Shown here one piece after another: positions 1 to 11,992 of a stretch of 64,000 bases of DNA. Made by a program: the position numbers and the translations under genes. The DNA comes from Spirometra erinaceieuropaei (Eukaryota > Platyhelminthes > Cestoda > Diphyllobothriidea > Diphyllobothriidae): positions 2,071,756 through 2,135,755 of the forward strand of contig CACRXP010000034.1 of the NCBI GenBank assembly GCA_902702965.1, given 5' to 3'. Position 1 is the stretch's first letter; every line of letters begins with the position of its first letter. The notes beneath the pieces were generated by a model. That model was not told the DNA's origin. It saw only the letters and a program-made list of their open reading frames with translations, and made no database searches.

Positions 1-538
1 TTCTGCCTCTGGCACGTACTGTTAAATATCGTCGGTTCTTTTCTGTAAATGCAATCGCTATTTGGAATAAACTACCCATGAGTGTGAAAACTCTGCAAAC
101 TCATCCTTTATTTAAGAGAACTATTACTCGATTTTTGCATTCAGAAAAGCTCCGACAAATTTTGGGTGCTGAATCTACTGATCGACTGTACCGTACCGAT
201 GGCGTTTGTGGTCTCTGAACACTATGGCCGGTCTCACCAGCTGTTCCTCAACGCCTCTACTTAGACTATCCCCAACTTCATAAAAGGAATTTGACGTCCG
301 ATAATCTCCGATACCGTGCAACACTCTCCCCCTCCCCTTCTTGACGGTCGATATTCTACCACCGCCGACAGTTTTTTCTCCTGAGCCCTCCAAACCACAA
401 AAACCACCATCAACTATATTTTTATGCCTTAAGCTCAGGAGTTTTTTTTCACTGCTGGTCGGATTTGTGTTTAATCGCTTCCCTTGACAATGCCTGTAAA
501 CTGGCATTAGATTAAAATTTATTTAATTAATTTATTTA
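1..538 (+). mobile_element. 3' end of an APE-type LINE, plus strand
   Basis: A reading frame is open from base 1 to the stop at 216-218 and encodes the last part of a non-LTR retrotransposon polyprotein. Visible residues include RTVKYRRFFSVNAIAIWNKL, the 'AWN-LP' signature that closes many APE-type LINE ORFs, followed by FKRTITRFLH. The rest, to about 538, is 3' untranslated sequence ending in an AT-rich tail. The 5' part lies outside the window. The same sequence occurs in opposite orientation at 1207-2098, so the window opens with an inverted repeat. The clade (Jockey, CR1 or RTE-like) is not resolved from this tail. Confidence 0.75.
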
Positions 539-539
539 T

Positions 540-1206
540 CCTATGTTTGCCGAACTTGATATTTTGTTCCACAGTAAAAGACCTAGCGCAGTAGTCGGTA
601 TGCGGAATAATTTACGGTAGCATTCGTTTGGACACTTTCGATACGACGGCAGTGGACCGATCATTTGGCTTATCGATTATGACCATAAATTCCGTAGGTA
701 GACCAACCGTACGCGTACTAACCATTACATCAGATTCCACAGTTGACACGCGACAGAATGCGGTCCATATTTGACTTATTCTATAGTATCTCCCGTTAGG
801 AGAGTTCCACGACTTTCACCTTAGACAAGACGGTTCGTTTATCACCTTCGACCCTTATTTCCTAACGTGGGGGATAGCCCAGTCGCCAGCGTTTGGGTTA
901 AGCTATGGCAGCTTACCTTAGGATAGTTACGCTAAGATCACTGTGAATCCACCGTAGGTTTATCAGTGTTAATATTAGCTTCTATAGATAAAGAGCAACC
1001 GCATTCCTCGGCATGTGGCTTCGTGTTCTCTAGCATACCTATCGGGTAGTAGAGGGGCTAAGGATAATACCGTGCGATAGTTCAGCATCCATGGTCTAGA
1101 CAGCATTAGTCCGCAGTCAGCTTATCCTACGGTAGTTTACCTAACGCCGGTGTCTAACCGACAGCAGCATACCGCGTCTAGGTATACCACTCTTCAGCAA
1201 AAACTC
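540..1206. repeat. Degenerate satellite-like tract, block 1
   Basis: No coding sequence is seen. Loosely similar segments recur, each with a core like 'cagtagtccg...ttagcttatc...ggcagcatacc', at about 645, 751, 873, 963 and 1101. Spacing is irregular, roughly 90-140 bases. The same core recurs at 2172 and beyond. I read it as an old, badly eroded tandem repeat into which the neighbouring LINE ends inserted. A self dot-plot would decide. Confidence 0.35.
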
Positions 1207-2098
1207 TTGAGGTTTAATTTAATTTAATTTATTAAATGCCAGTTTACAGTCATTGTCAAGGGAAGCGATAAAACACAAATCCGACCAGCAGTAAAAAAAA
1301 ACTCCTGAAGAATAAAAATAAAGTTGATGATGGTTTTTATGGTTTGAAGGGTTTAGGACAAAAAAAAACTGCTGGCGGTAGAGTTTTGACCGTCAAGAAG
1401 GGGAGGGGGAGAGTGTTGCACGGTATCGGAGATCATCGGACGTCAATTCCTTTCATGAAGTTGGGGATAGTCTAAGTAGAGGCGTTGAGGAACAGCTGGT
1501 GAGACCGGCCATAGTGTTCAGAGACCACAAACGCTATTGCTACGGTAGAGTCGATCAGCGGATTCAGAACCCACAATTTGAGGAAGCTTTTCCGAATGCA
1601 AAAATCGAGTAATAGTTCTCTTAAATAAAGGATGAGTTTGCAGAGTTTTCACACTCATGGGTAGTTTATTCCAAATAGCGATTGCATTTACAGAAAAGAA
1701 CCGACGATATTTAACAGTACGTGCCAGAGGCAGAAATAAGAAGACCTCACGGTGACTGTTACGTCGTGGGTGGATATGATGTCTTAAAGAAGTGAGTGGG
1801 TAAAATGTGTGATTATATAAGAGTTTAAATAGCAAAAATAGTCCCTTTTGTAATCTACGGAATCATAAAGGATCAGGGCCCGTAAGCCGGCAACGTTCTT
1901 GGTAAGACAAATGTCGGTGTTCCGCGGCTAAAATTCTCTTGGTAAAAAAGTGTTGAACGGATTCTATTTTCTTCCGCTCAGTAGCACGAATAAGGCTAAA
2001 TGAAAACGAACAGTATTCCAGACCAGGTCTAACGTACATGTTGTAAAGGCGCATTCTGATGTCCCTAGTTTTAAAGTTTCGGAGGATAAACCCGGTCG
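1207..2098 (-). mobile_element. 5'-truncated LINE 3' end, minus strand
   Basis: Read on the minus strand, the sequence encodes the end of a reverse transcriptase polyprotein. First comes LYNMYVRPGLEYCSFSFS with IESVQHFFTKRI, the usual 'YVRP-LEY...VQ-FTKRI' block of APE-type LINEs. After frame breaks comes the same RTVKYRRFFSVNAIAIWNKL tail as at base 1, with its stop near 1518. The 3' UTR follows and ends in an AAATT-rich tail at 1207-1230. Coding similarity stops near 2098, so the copy is 5'-truncated. It faces the copy at 1-538 tail to tail. It is not functional. Confidence 0.75.
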
Positions 2099-3235
2099 TT
2101 CAGCGTGCTTTGGAGACCTTCAAGGCACAGTGCTCCTACAGATTGAGACTCTTGGAGTATGATATGCCCGCGACAGCAGTAGTCCGGATTTAGCTTAATC
2201 AATGGCGGCATATTGGTTTACCATTCACTGTAGACCATCGACGCTATTATCAAAATTGAGATATGTTTCCATTGCCGATTAACGACAGTTGGGATAAGAT
2301 CGCCCTGCATCAATTTTACACCACGCGATATGCTTCCACTGTTGAATTGCGACGGCGGAAGTCGATATGTGCCTTCGTACATACTAGCATTCCTTTGGCC
2401 CAGTTTGAGAGCACAGATTGCAGACCACGCGATTGCTTGACATCCATCCAGTAGGCTGTTACGGTCGGCAATTGCCACCTTCAGACCGTATTCGACTTAT
2501 CCAACAATAACATACGACAACTGTGCATACCTTAGGATTGAAGTGGCACAATCGCCATAGACCGACCACACTTTTGATAAGATTGCCATAAGCATCCCCG
2601 TTTGTGGAATCGACCTATACAACTTAATGACACGCGTGCCTGAGCTTAGCAGGTTTCACTGAAAACTGTGGTCAGCCTTCGACAGAGACTGCCCACATTC
2701 ACAGCTTTTAACAGTGGCCTCAATCGTTGACGGCATACTTGCGCGCACTACTTGGACTTTTCACAAACGCTTACCATTGGCTGGCGCTACGAACGCCGGC
2801 GAAGGGTTCATGGACGACGGTCGTTGTTATCAAAACATCCTGATCGTTACACACGCAGGCCTAAATATGCGGCACGCATCGCCAGTCGGTCAGAACTTTA
2901 GTCCACATATTGACAGACTTAGATTATCTGTAACCACACTTACCGCAGCTAGGCCTAGACACACGTGTGACAATCAACCTCCACCATTAATTCCTACAGA
3001 CGGGACCAACAGCGGTATTCGGTAAAGGGATTCAACACAGACTGCCATTCCATTACCGTGCAATCGAGGTAGGTATGCCGCTGCATCTGACGAACTATAC
3101 GATTAGCATTTTGCGATTCCACCGACATAGGCCTACTCCAAGCATACCCAGCTCACGAAACGTTCCACCGCCAACTTATTTGACACAGCAAAGTCGCATG
3201 CTCCATTGCCGTCATTACGAACGCACGTCAACATA
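2099..3235. repeat. Degenerate satellite-like tract, block 2
   Basis: This non-coding tract has the same texture as 540-1206. Examples are 'gacagcagtagtccgg' at 2172, matching 'gacagcattagtccg' at 1101, and 'gcataccttaggat' at 2524, matching 'gcttaccttaggat' near 911. Units near 2172, 2409 and 2672 suggest irregular spacing. Short open frames here are best treated as chance. Confidence 0.3.
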
Positions 3236-3296
3236 TTTTTTAATATATTAATAGTATCAAAGTCTATCTAAGTGCATTTTTCATATTAAAAAGGAT

Positions 3297-4231
3297 AGGC
3301 TTCAACTATATGCGACAAAAAGTGTTCCCAAGCATCTTTCAGACACATGGCTCTTATGCCAAACCATAGACGGTATTGCACTTCGTCTATGTGAGCCCAA
3401 ACAGCTGGACCACAAACAGGGCCTCATTCCTGTAGCTTCCGCTTCAAACGACTTCAATACGCCTCAATGGCGTTCGTATGACGTCCAGCGTTCGGGTCCT
3501 TGAAGTTTTTTGAATGATTGGCGGAAAAATGAATATATGCTTCCGAGGGAAGACGACTATAGGACTTCCACTCGTCCGTCACCACTATACTTTCCTTGAC
3601 TACCCATTTAGTTATCACGGAACGCAGAGCAGGCCAACTTCTTTCGTTGACCTCCTCAAATAATGTTTTTCGTTGGCTTGAGTCGTACACCCCGACTAGC
3701 CACCATTGTCTTTTCCTCTTGCCAACATTGTACTTGCGTCGACTTATTAAGGTTTCGTCGATTTGCACTACGACACCAGGTCCTCCTATTTTATTCGTTT
3801 GCTTAAGGAGCGCAGCTGCGCAAACATTTCGACACTGCGCATACCATTCAACAGCCGTCGAGTTGTTTACCCCAATGTCTTTGGCACATTCGCCAACCCG
3901 AATTTCTTTTCAAAAACCAAAGGACAATCTTCAGGATATTCGTTAGCGTTAACCGACTGTTTTCAAATATAGTTCCCGATCTTAAGGATTTCCTTTTTCG
4001 GCATCAAGGACATTGAAAAGCCACACCGTCTGATTATCGACTGCGCCCTTCCTGTCTCACCCACTGGCGGCACTTGCTCATCATCTGCATACGCAACAGT
4101 TTTCCCTGCTGGCAATAATCGATGACATTTTCGGATTTAGTAGCATCCAATATTTGCTCCGTTTGGCTTTTATGGGTCATAATATTTCGGGTTTTCCGTT
4201 TCTTGATTCCGTCTATCGATCGAGAAGACAA
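3297..4231 (-). pseudogene. Merlin-type (IS1595/ISXO2-like) transposase, decayed
   Basis: On the minus strand this encodes a DDE transposase of the Merlin superfamily. The N-terminal part (about 4231-3960) includes a 'CP-CRKRKSLRSGT' stretch like the family's small zinc-binding block, interrupted by a stop near 4003. After a frameshift near 3905 the catalytic region follows: VVQIDETLISRRKYN (first Asp), IVVTDEWKSYSRL (second Asp), then 'HFSANHSKNFKDPNAGRHTN' and AIEAY (Glu). The next codon, usually Trp, is a stop, and the frame then continues with residues such as AHIDEVQYRLWF. At least three lesions make it inactive. I did not identify its terminal inverted repeats. It sits inside the satellite-like tract. 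Confidence 0.85.
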
Positions 4232-4239
4232 AATTATTA

Positions 4240-4660
4240 CAGATAATTATTACATATTCCTAGAAATGGCAACATACTATGCATGTATTAAATTAAGGAC
4301 ATGCTATTCTACAGTTGGGTATTTATCCAAAACACATTTGCATTAGCCTTCCATTTACTTATTCACTTACTGTGGTATTCCCCTTCTCTCGATAAGTGCT
4401 TCACAGGTACTCAACAGCATAGCGTAAGAAGTCATTGCACACACGTTCACTGACTATCACTATCGGCAGCGAACAAACCAATTCTACTAGTTTACCATTC
4501 GTTGCGGTACCTTGGATATCTGATTACAGGTGCTCAATTGCTCCGCGGTTGCTTAAAATGGTTTATGTCTTCAGCACTGTTATATGTTTACTTGTCATTT
4601 ACCGCGCCTACTTTCGTTGCCATATAGTGGTAAAGTAAAACTTTATCATTTAATATGCAA
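4240..4660. repeat. Possible continuation of the satellite-like tract
   Basis: The composition and short motifs (for example 'gtttaccattc' near 4490, also near 2217) resemble 2099-3235. This suggests the Merlin copy inserted into one continuous tract. The support is weak and by eye. Confidence 0.2.
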
Positions 4661-5559
4661 TTTCATACAAAAATCTTTCCATTATTCACATTTATCCACG
4701 CCCTTGAAGGCCCCACCCATAAAACCCATATTACCACCTGTCCCGTAAGACAGACTGCTTTGGTTGAGAGGATTTATATGGGCGCCATCTCCTATTAGTT
4801 ACCAACATTACTTTCGCGAGGGACAGGCCACGTTTGTTCGCAACTACAAAACCGGAGAGAGGCCTTGGATAGAGGGTATAATAAGAAAATCCAGTGGTGT
4901 TGTGTTTGGGGGGGGGGAGAGACAGCAGCCGGGAAAATAAAGAGGCATGCTAATTAGTTCAGGACAAGACACACCAGAGGCAGTTAAATAGCACTTGACC
5001 TGCTGTGTGATACCTTTGAGATTCCTACTCCCAGGGTAGACAGTCAGACAACACTTCCCGTCGTTCGTAGAAGTAGCAGAAGAACGAAACCGCCAAGGAA
5101 ACTGGTATTGGACCCGAAGAAGAAGGGGTACGATGCCCACCTTTTAAAAGCGGGAGGTGTTTAGAGAGTGCAAGCAGCGTAGAGCCACGGCCGAAGACGC
5201 TGAACAGGGGACCGAGCCGGCAGCGTGAGACACGTGGGAATTTAGACGGCCAACCTGCGTGCACTGCGGCGCCGAGCACATGCGGTGACTTTGCACGTGT
5301 GCGGCCCAATCAATGGCTGGTCGAAAATTCCAGACGTCTCCACCGGGGGCTATCGCGCACACATCATTGGACGGAATGTTCTAGAACGCACAGGAACCAC
5401 TATAATTAGCGCATCTTTCTTACGAATTGTAACACCCCTCGAGTACGCAAGTTTCCTTTGAAGTGCTTGTGCTCCGAATCGGCTCTCTTCCTGTCCTACC
5501 TTCCTTCCGGGTTATAACATATATCATACCGTATAAAAGTTTTAGTCCTCCACTGAAGT
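4661..5559. other. Unassigned stretch with a GC-rich core
   Basis: A run of nine or more G lies near 4909. Bases 4840-5400 are clearly GC-richer and CpG-richer than the surroundings, with overlapping open frames on the minus strand that match no family I know. It could be a retroelement LTR or UTR relic, or an old CpG-rich regulatory region. No repeat partner was seen in the window. Confidence 0.3.
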
Positions 5560-6140
5560 AGTGCGTTCCCAAGCGCACATAGGATTTGCTTACTCAGACG
5601 CCAGTACGACAATGGTATTGATCTTAATACTCTTTAGGCCAACAAATATAGGAACATCAGCTAGTTCTCGATAGCATGATGTGAATGGGTTACTGATTAT
5701 TTCGTTCACCTTAAATCTTAAAATTGATTGTTAATGTCAGGGATTTCAGTTCACGGGAAATTTACCTGTCTGTTTAAGACCATGGACAATTTATACCATA
5801 ACGTTGTTAAGTATTATACTGCAGGTCTCAGATTTGGACGTGGCGCCTGTTTTGCTTCGTATGCCAAATACCTTGCAGAACCCCATGCAGTACTTCTCCG
5901 AATATTGCCCTTGCATATTCTTGAGTCGTTTTTGTGTCTGCTGCTTATGTAACCTACTTACAATAGACTGAATTGTTGTGTTGCTTCACGGCAACTGCAG
6001 CCCAGGTTTACATTTGACATTGTATTAAATATAACTAATCTGTCTAATTCGACAATTTGTAGCAATGCGGCAATCAGCAGATCGGCGACGCATAAATGCA
6101 AGAATTATCGCTTAAAAACGAAATTTGTCTGCCGATAAGA
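5560..6140 (+). repeat. Partial tandem duplicate of the 6590-7190 region
   Basis: This segment aligns by eye with 6590-7190, about 1.05 kb downstream. Examples are 'gaccatggacaatttatacc' against 'gaccataaacaattcataag', and near 6085 'gacgcataaatgcaag' against 'gacgcattagttgcaa'. The match runs through what corresponds to intron 1 and the first 60-70 bases of exon 2 of the decayed secreted-protein gene copy, then stops near 6140. It is therefore a truncated, non-coding duplicate of that gene's 5' half. Confidence 0.55.
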
Positions 6141-7122
6141 CGCGCAGCACTTGGTAGACGTGCGATTCGTAATACAAAAATCTCTTGGCACTGTAGGGAA
6201 ATCCTCGTCGACGTTTAAATAAAATAACAAGTCCGGAGGAAAAACGATCAATCAGTTCCATGACTTAATTTCAATTGGTATAGGTTCCAATATTCAAATG
6301 TACTATTTTTCATTTCCATCCCTTACCGCTTGTACCGCGTAGGTGCAATTACAAGCGGATTTGGCGTTGACGTGAATGAAAATTGGTTTGCAGAATGTTT
6401 GCACTTCGAATATTGTAATTGGCAAATTATAGATCAGTCTAAACGGACTCTAATCCATCATGTATTGTAAACTAAGCATGTTTACCTTCTTAGTTGGAAC
6501 ACCTATTACCATACTGCAATGTTTGCGAGAAGAAAATATTCCTTAAGCATATATAAGCATTGAGTGCTCCAACAAAATCGGCGTTCACACGCATATCATT
6601 ACCGACACATAAGCGCGCCAATGAGATTAATCGCATCATTATTTTAACCTAACCATCTAATGACAGGTTGTAGTTCGCGATATGGTGATGTAGAAAGGAT
6701 GACTTACTACTTCGTTCGCCCTTTATTTCACTTTTGATTTAGATGGTACGATGCAGGGATAATGGCCCGTTTAATTAAATTATCTAATTTTAAATATGAG
6801 AGATAGTTTTTAGTGTTAGAGATTTTAATCTGGAACTTTGCATTTCTACGTTTGAAGACCATAAACAATTCATAAGATAACATTTTTAAGCTTTACCCTG
6901 CGAGTTTTTGTTTCAGTTGTGGCGTCTGTTTTTCGAAAGTACTTTATGTGGTTGAACGTCATGTTTCAGGACTTTGTAAAATGCCGTCATTTTATCTTTC
7001 ACCATCCTAAATCACTTACAATAATAAGGCAATCTCAACTTGTTTCGAGATAGTTGCTGTTCGTGTTTCTCATTTGACCTTGAGCTGCATTAAAATAAAC
7101 CGTCTGTTTTCAAAACTTACAG

Positions 7123-8026
7123 CATGTGGGCACTCGAGAAACCAGAGACGCATTAGTTGCAACAGTTATCGTTCAAAATTGAAATTCGCCAATATTTTTC
7201 ACTTTTTGCTAAGCAAGCTATCTGCAAATGAAAAGCCTGCCTTTTACACCGAATTTGGAAAACGAAAATCCTATCTAATGTTTATCGGACTGGGGCGTAC
7301 ACACGGATCTGAAGCCTACTTGTCAACTTTGTCAAATAAATACAACGTGTTTTGCAACGCTATATTTCCAAGGGTTGAACTCATCTTCTTAATCATTGTA
7401 CATTAAAACCAATTGGGAATGCGGATTTTATGTCTTTTTTGCATATTTTGGTATTAATTCGAGAAATTCGTGCGAAGACCTATTTTCTTTCCAGTGCTAC
7501 TAACTTCCGGCGACACGAAGACTACAGCCTTCGTATTTTAACTGACAATATTTTGACAGCAAACATTGTGAACGTTAAGACGGGGGCAGAACGGTCAACA
7601 ATTTCTTTCAATGTTCCTTCTTCTACATAAGTCGTAATATGGTATTGACTTAAATGAATGCTCTAAACGAATAGAGTGGTGATAGGAAAATAATATATAT
7701 ATTACCCCATATTTAGCCACAAACTGGCAAACTGTGCTTTCCAGAAAAGAATTTGGGGTTTAATTCGGCGTTATTTGGCTTTTCGTATGATGAAGTCTTT
7801 GGCCGGGCTCGCTTTGAGCTAGGTCCCGAGGATCAGACAACTGGAAGTGATTTCATTCGCATGCTACATGTTTTGCCACAGATTTTTTCAAAGGATATAC
7901 CTTGATATTTTTGACAGTCCATTTTTGAAACAAAATCTATGGTTGTATAAAGCGATAAATCAGGCTGAGGCATTTATGCGCCGCCAAGATGTGAAGTGGC
8001 GGCTCCCCTTTTGCGCATATTACTAG
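7123..8026 (+). pseudogene. Decayed copy of the three-exon secreted-protein gene (exons 2 and 3)
   Basis: This is a paralogue of the gene at 61,462-63,045. Exon 2 is 7123-7397, after 'caaaacttacag'. It is exactly 275 nt, as in the intact gene, and fully open in the same phase. Shared motifs are KFANIFHFLLSKL, LGRT and CNAIFPRVELI. The donor is GTACAT instead of GTAAGT. Exon 3 runs from about 7750 to the stop at 8024-8026. It encodes FSYDEVFGRARFEL and IRMLHVLPQIFSKD, then after a frameshift near 7900 it ends in AFMRRQDVKWRLPFC. An AATAAA follows at 8062, about the same distance after the stop as in the intact gene. No signal-peptide exon was found upstream. The weak donor and frameshift make it a pseudogene, though exon 2 is strikingly preserved. 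Confidence 0.7.
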
Positions 8027-8069
8027 ATCCATGCTTTCTAGTGATCACTCATGAAAGTGTCAATAAATA

Positions 8070-8950
8070 TTTTGCACGGTGCCTTTCGTTTTCACAAAAT
8101 AATATTAAACAGTAGCATGAATAGAGTAACATTGTATTGTTATTGTGTACCTTTTTGTCCGCGAATAATCAGTTTTCTGTGCCAAAAGAGGTTTTTTAAT
8201 ACATAACATTAACAAAAAGGCCACGAATTATTCAATTGTAAGTGGCTAAACGCGCACATATTACATTAAGTATTTAAATAAATGTACATGGATATTTTAT
8301 GCTAGGGAAAGAACAGATCTCGGGAACGTTGGCGATAACAAAAGGATCTGGGCTTGCAGTGGCCAGTAAGCAGAAATCCACGAAACCCATACTGTACGGA
8401 AATATTTATATATTAGATCCATTAAAATTACAAAGAGGAGAAAACCAACAATCACAGCATAGTTAAGTCAATTCGAACAGGCTTGCAAAACGAATATTTA
8501 TTTAGATCCTGTGTGACGAGGACTCTTTCTCATACGCACATGTTTGTGTAAAATAGGAAATTCATGATCAGAAGCCATTATAAGCATATCGTATTAGGAA
8601 TGTGTATATGAAAACATAAAATGTGATGAAAACGTGCGAAATAAGGGTACAGAAAATGACCTATCTCAGGAAAACTCATGAAATAATTCAACATAAACAT
8701 TTGCGGACGTCTGAAGCGTTGCGCATTTTGCTCCTTTTTCTCACACCCTACATTGAAATACCGTTTTTCCTGTGAAACGATTACGTTTGCATACGTTTCT
8801 ATGGCAAGCATCCGTGCTTGTAAATAAAACTGTGCATTGGGACGTTGTAGGATAATTTTTTATGCCAATGTCTCCCCTAGAGTTTGCTCGCGCATGTGAG
8901 TGTTTTCTCATTTAGAAGTAAGTAATTTATTTTTAAAAATTCCAATAAAC
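8070..8950. other. No gene seen
   Basis: AT-rich sequence downstream of the decayed gene copy. Short open frames (for example 8578-8811 on the minus strand) have no recognisable features. The stretch ends near the 3' end of the LINE on the minus strand. Confidence 0.5.
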
Positions 8951-8954
8951 AGCG

Positions 8955-11830
8955 CTTTCGCTGTTGAAAAGTGGTTATGCGTCGTAAGATAACAGCGAAA
9001 TTATTTACCAGACTGGTTGTCCAACATCGGTAGGCAGGGTATTCCACGCTGCAACCACTCTTTTACTCTCAAAAGAACTTTCGTCCATTGGTTCTTCATT
9101 TCCCTCCGCGTAGTTTTAGGGGATGACCGCGCAAATTGGAGGTGTTAGCTTGGGTGAAATAATCAGTGGGATCTAAACAACGGTCAAGGCCGTTGGTTAT
9201 GCGAAATGTCACCGCGTAACTGCCTGCAAGAAATGGGGAAATAGGTTGGGAATTGACGGTCTGGTATCATTGGGCAATGCTCCCGGACCTTGTGTCATGT
9301 TGGTCGCCCGTCTCTGAACCTTCTCCAAGACGGTATATTAATTATCAGTCCAAGGTCTACACGTCTGTATGGCGTATTCTAGATGAGGTCGCACGAGGGT
9401 GCCAAATCTTTCGGAAAACCAGTCATGGTCAGATCCCATATATGAGTTGTAATGTGGCCGTAGCCCATTTAGCCGCCTTCGCGAAGTGCAGTGTTGGTTT
9501 GAGTGGAGATGTAATACATTCAGCCAGGACCTTCCTGTTGCAGGTCAACATTTTGCAGTGGTCTGCCGTGTAGATAGTAAATCCTGGGACTGGTGACTCT
9601 GAAGCTGCCGAGTTGAAGAAAGTTGCACTTGCTTATATTGAAGGGGATAAATCAGCGCTCCGAGCCTGTTGAAGTTTGCTTGCAGTGTGTCTGCGCCTGC
9701 CGCATTACGAATAACTTTCCGCAGCTTTACGTCGTCGACAAACAGGGTGGCATCACAGCATAAATCGTTGATGCAGTCATTTATGAAAACGAGAAATAAC
9801 GTGGGACCTAAGACTAAGCCCTGTGGGACGCCACTCACCACGCTTACATCTGAGGACTGTTGACGCCCGACATGCACTGTTTGGGACCGTCCGGCCAAAA
9901 AGCTCTGGATCTATACAAGAAGGCGTCCACGAATTCCAGCGTTGCACAGTTTATACAAGAGAAGCTGGTTAGGAACGCTGTCGAAAGCCTTTTTGAAGTC
10001 GATGTAGATGGCGTGCACCACATTGCCTTCATCGCGTGCTTTGGTCCAGCGTTCGAGCGTAAAGAGCATATTTGTGAGGCAGGACCTACTACTTCAAAAG
10101 CCGTGTTGGGCATCGGCGTGGATGTGGAACTGCTCAAGGAACTACAGCAAGGGCTTCTTACTTGTCTTCTCCATGATTTTGCAACAGATGGAGGTAAGAT
10201 TCACTGGCCTTTAGTTATTCGCAGACTCACGACGGTAGCGGATTTCCAGTCAGAGGGCAGGCATCCGGTAACAAATGACGTTTAGAAGACCAAGACTAAC
10301 GGCTTGGACATTTCGGGACTAAATCCTTCAGCAGCTTGGCCGGAATTGTATCGGGGCCTGAGGAGGTCGATTCTTTCAGGCGTAGTAACTCATTTCGAAC
10401 AATTGTTTCGGCGATGAAGATGGCCTCGAGAGTAAACGTTTCATCGTCTTCATAAGTGAGTGAGATAAAATAAGGTTCACTTTCACGACGGATTGGAAGA
10501 ACTGATAGAGATGTTCAGCCTTATCCTTGTCATCGGAGAATTCCGCCCCTTTGGCCGTTCGCAGCGGTGGGTTGGGATCTTTTTTACGTGTGCTGTGTCT
10601 TATGTAGTTATAAAGGATTTTGGAATTAACCATGGCACGTTTCAAAAGATTCTTTTCAAAGGCTTTTCGATATCTGGCGATGAGAATTTTGACTCGTTTT
10701 CTCTGTTACTTATAACAGCTTGGGGATTCTGGCGTCCGATCAGTCAGAGATCTTTTCTGTAGCGTGCTCTTCTTGTTAACTTCCATCTTTAAGGACGGAC
10801 TCCACCAGCGAGGTCTATTTGTTAGCCTTCTGTGCATGATTGGGCAGTGGTTGGAGATGAGTTTGTGGACTAACTCTTTGAAATGACACCAAGCCTTTTC
10901 GACACCGCCGGAGAGAGTGGATGCCCAGTTGAGGAGACTAAGATCCTTTTTCATCTGTTCGAAATCGCCGAGCCAAATATTAGGTCGGGAATCGTGCGGT
11001 TGTGCAGGCAGTGAGAATAAGGATTATTCCCACATGAGAGCTACACGGTCGCTCTGACCCAAAGGGGGGAGGCAATTCACAACGCCGATGTTGTCAGACG
11101 ACTTGGTGAACACAAGATCGAGGCAGTTCATTTGTTGGCCCTCTCGAACTCTCGTTGGAAACATTCTGTGTTGTGTGAGAGGCAGGTTGTCGGAGGTAAG
11201 CAGTAGCTGCTGGTCAAAGGCTGCTTCAGGGCTGTCTGCTGAGGACGAGCTCCAGTTTATGTGAGGTGCATTAAAATCTCCAACGATGAGAGTAGTCGGC
11301 CGCGTTGAAAATAATCTGAGCCCCTCCAGCAGTTGGGCATAAACATCAGGGTCATTTCTCGGGAGGCGATAAACTGTCAAGATATCAAGACTTTGAGAGC
11401 CCGGTGCCCTTATTGTCAGCCATAATGCTTCGGTACAACAAGTCAGTTGGGCAGATTTTTCTGAAACGCGCAAGCCATTCTTAACACATGTTTCCATGCC
11501 TCCACCCCTTCTGTTTTCTCTGTCTCGGCGGAACAGTTGAAATCCAGGGAGCATGAGCTCTCAATCATCAATCTCTTCAGACAACCATGTTTCTGTTATT
11601 AAGATAACGTCTGGATGGAGGTCGTAGTTATGAATACGGAGTTCGTCCAGTTTAGAAAGTACACTTTGCGCGTTGGTATACATGAATATGAGTTTCGAGT
11701 TCATGCGAGATTTGTTTTCAACCCCGACACGGGCTACTGGAGTAGCTGTGCTACTGTAGCTCGACTTGATCCAGAGGGGAGCGGAATCTCGTTTGAAATC
11801 CGGTCTTTGTAGATTGTCAATTTTTTTTCT
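8955..11830 (-). pseudogene. APE-type LINE (CR1/Jockey-like), nearly full ORF2, decayed
   Basis: Read from 11,830 down to 8955, the order is as follows. An exonuclease/endonuclease/phosphatase domain begins near 11,700 (TNAQSVLSKLDELR, ITETWLSEEIDD) and continues at 11,554-11,024 (VGDFNAPHINW, LDLVFTKSSDNIGVVN, then QSDRVALMW where the usual catalytic His follows SD). A linker follows (10,954-10,376). Then comes the reverse transcriptase: YIDFKKAFDSVPNQ near 9990, SGVPQGLVLGPTLFLVFIND near 9840, and LFVDD near 9735 at the catalytic box. The thumb region (RPHLEYAIQTCRPW, VLEKVQRRAT) and an AAWNTLPTDV tail end near 9020. Frameshifts and stops occur throughout, so it is dead. ORF1 was not found; the copy appears 5'-truncated near 11,830. 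Confidence 0.85.
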
Positions 11831-11945
11831 CCGTTAGTTTGCCGTGTTCTCAATTCTATGCGATATGAGAAATAATATAGTAGGTGTAAAATAAGACGTC
11901 GGTTAACATGCATGGATCTGAAGTTGTCAGTAAACCATATTTCGT

Positions 11946-11950
11946 AGAAT

Positions 11951-11990
<40 letters not shown>

Positions 11991-11992
11991 GT
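11946..11992. repeat. ATA/TAA trinucleotide microsatellite
   Basis: About fifteen tandem 'ata' units, nearly perfect. It lies just beyond the 5' end of the minus-strand LINE. Confidence 0.95.

Noticed and set aside
175..507. 110-codon minus-strand open frame and similar frames near base 1300
   Set aside because: It lies antisense to the LINE 3' end and UTR at 1-538; a shadow of a repeat, not a gene.
5429..5690. Possible solo LTR starting 'tgtaacacccc' with a 'gtataaaag' box
   Set aside because: No second copy, no matching end and no target duplication seen.
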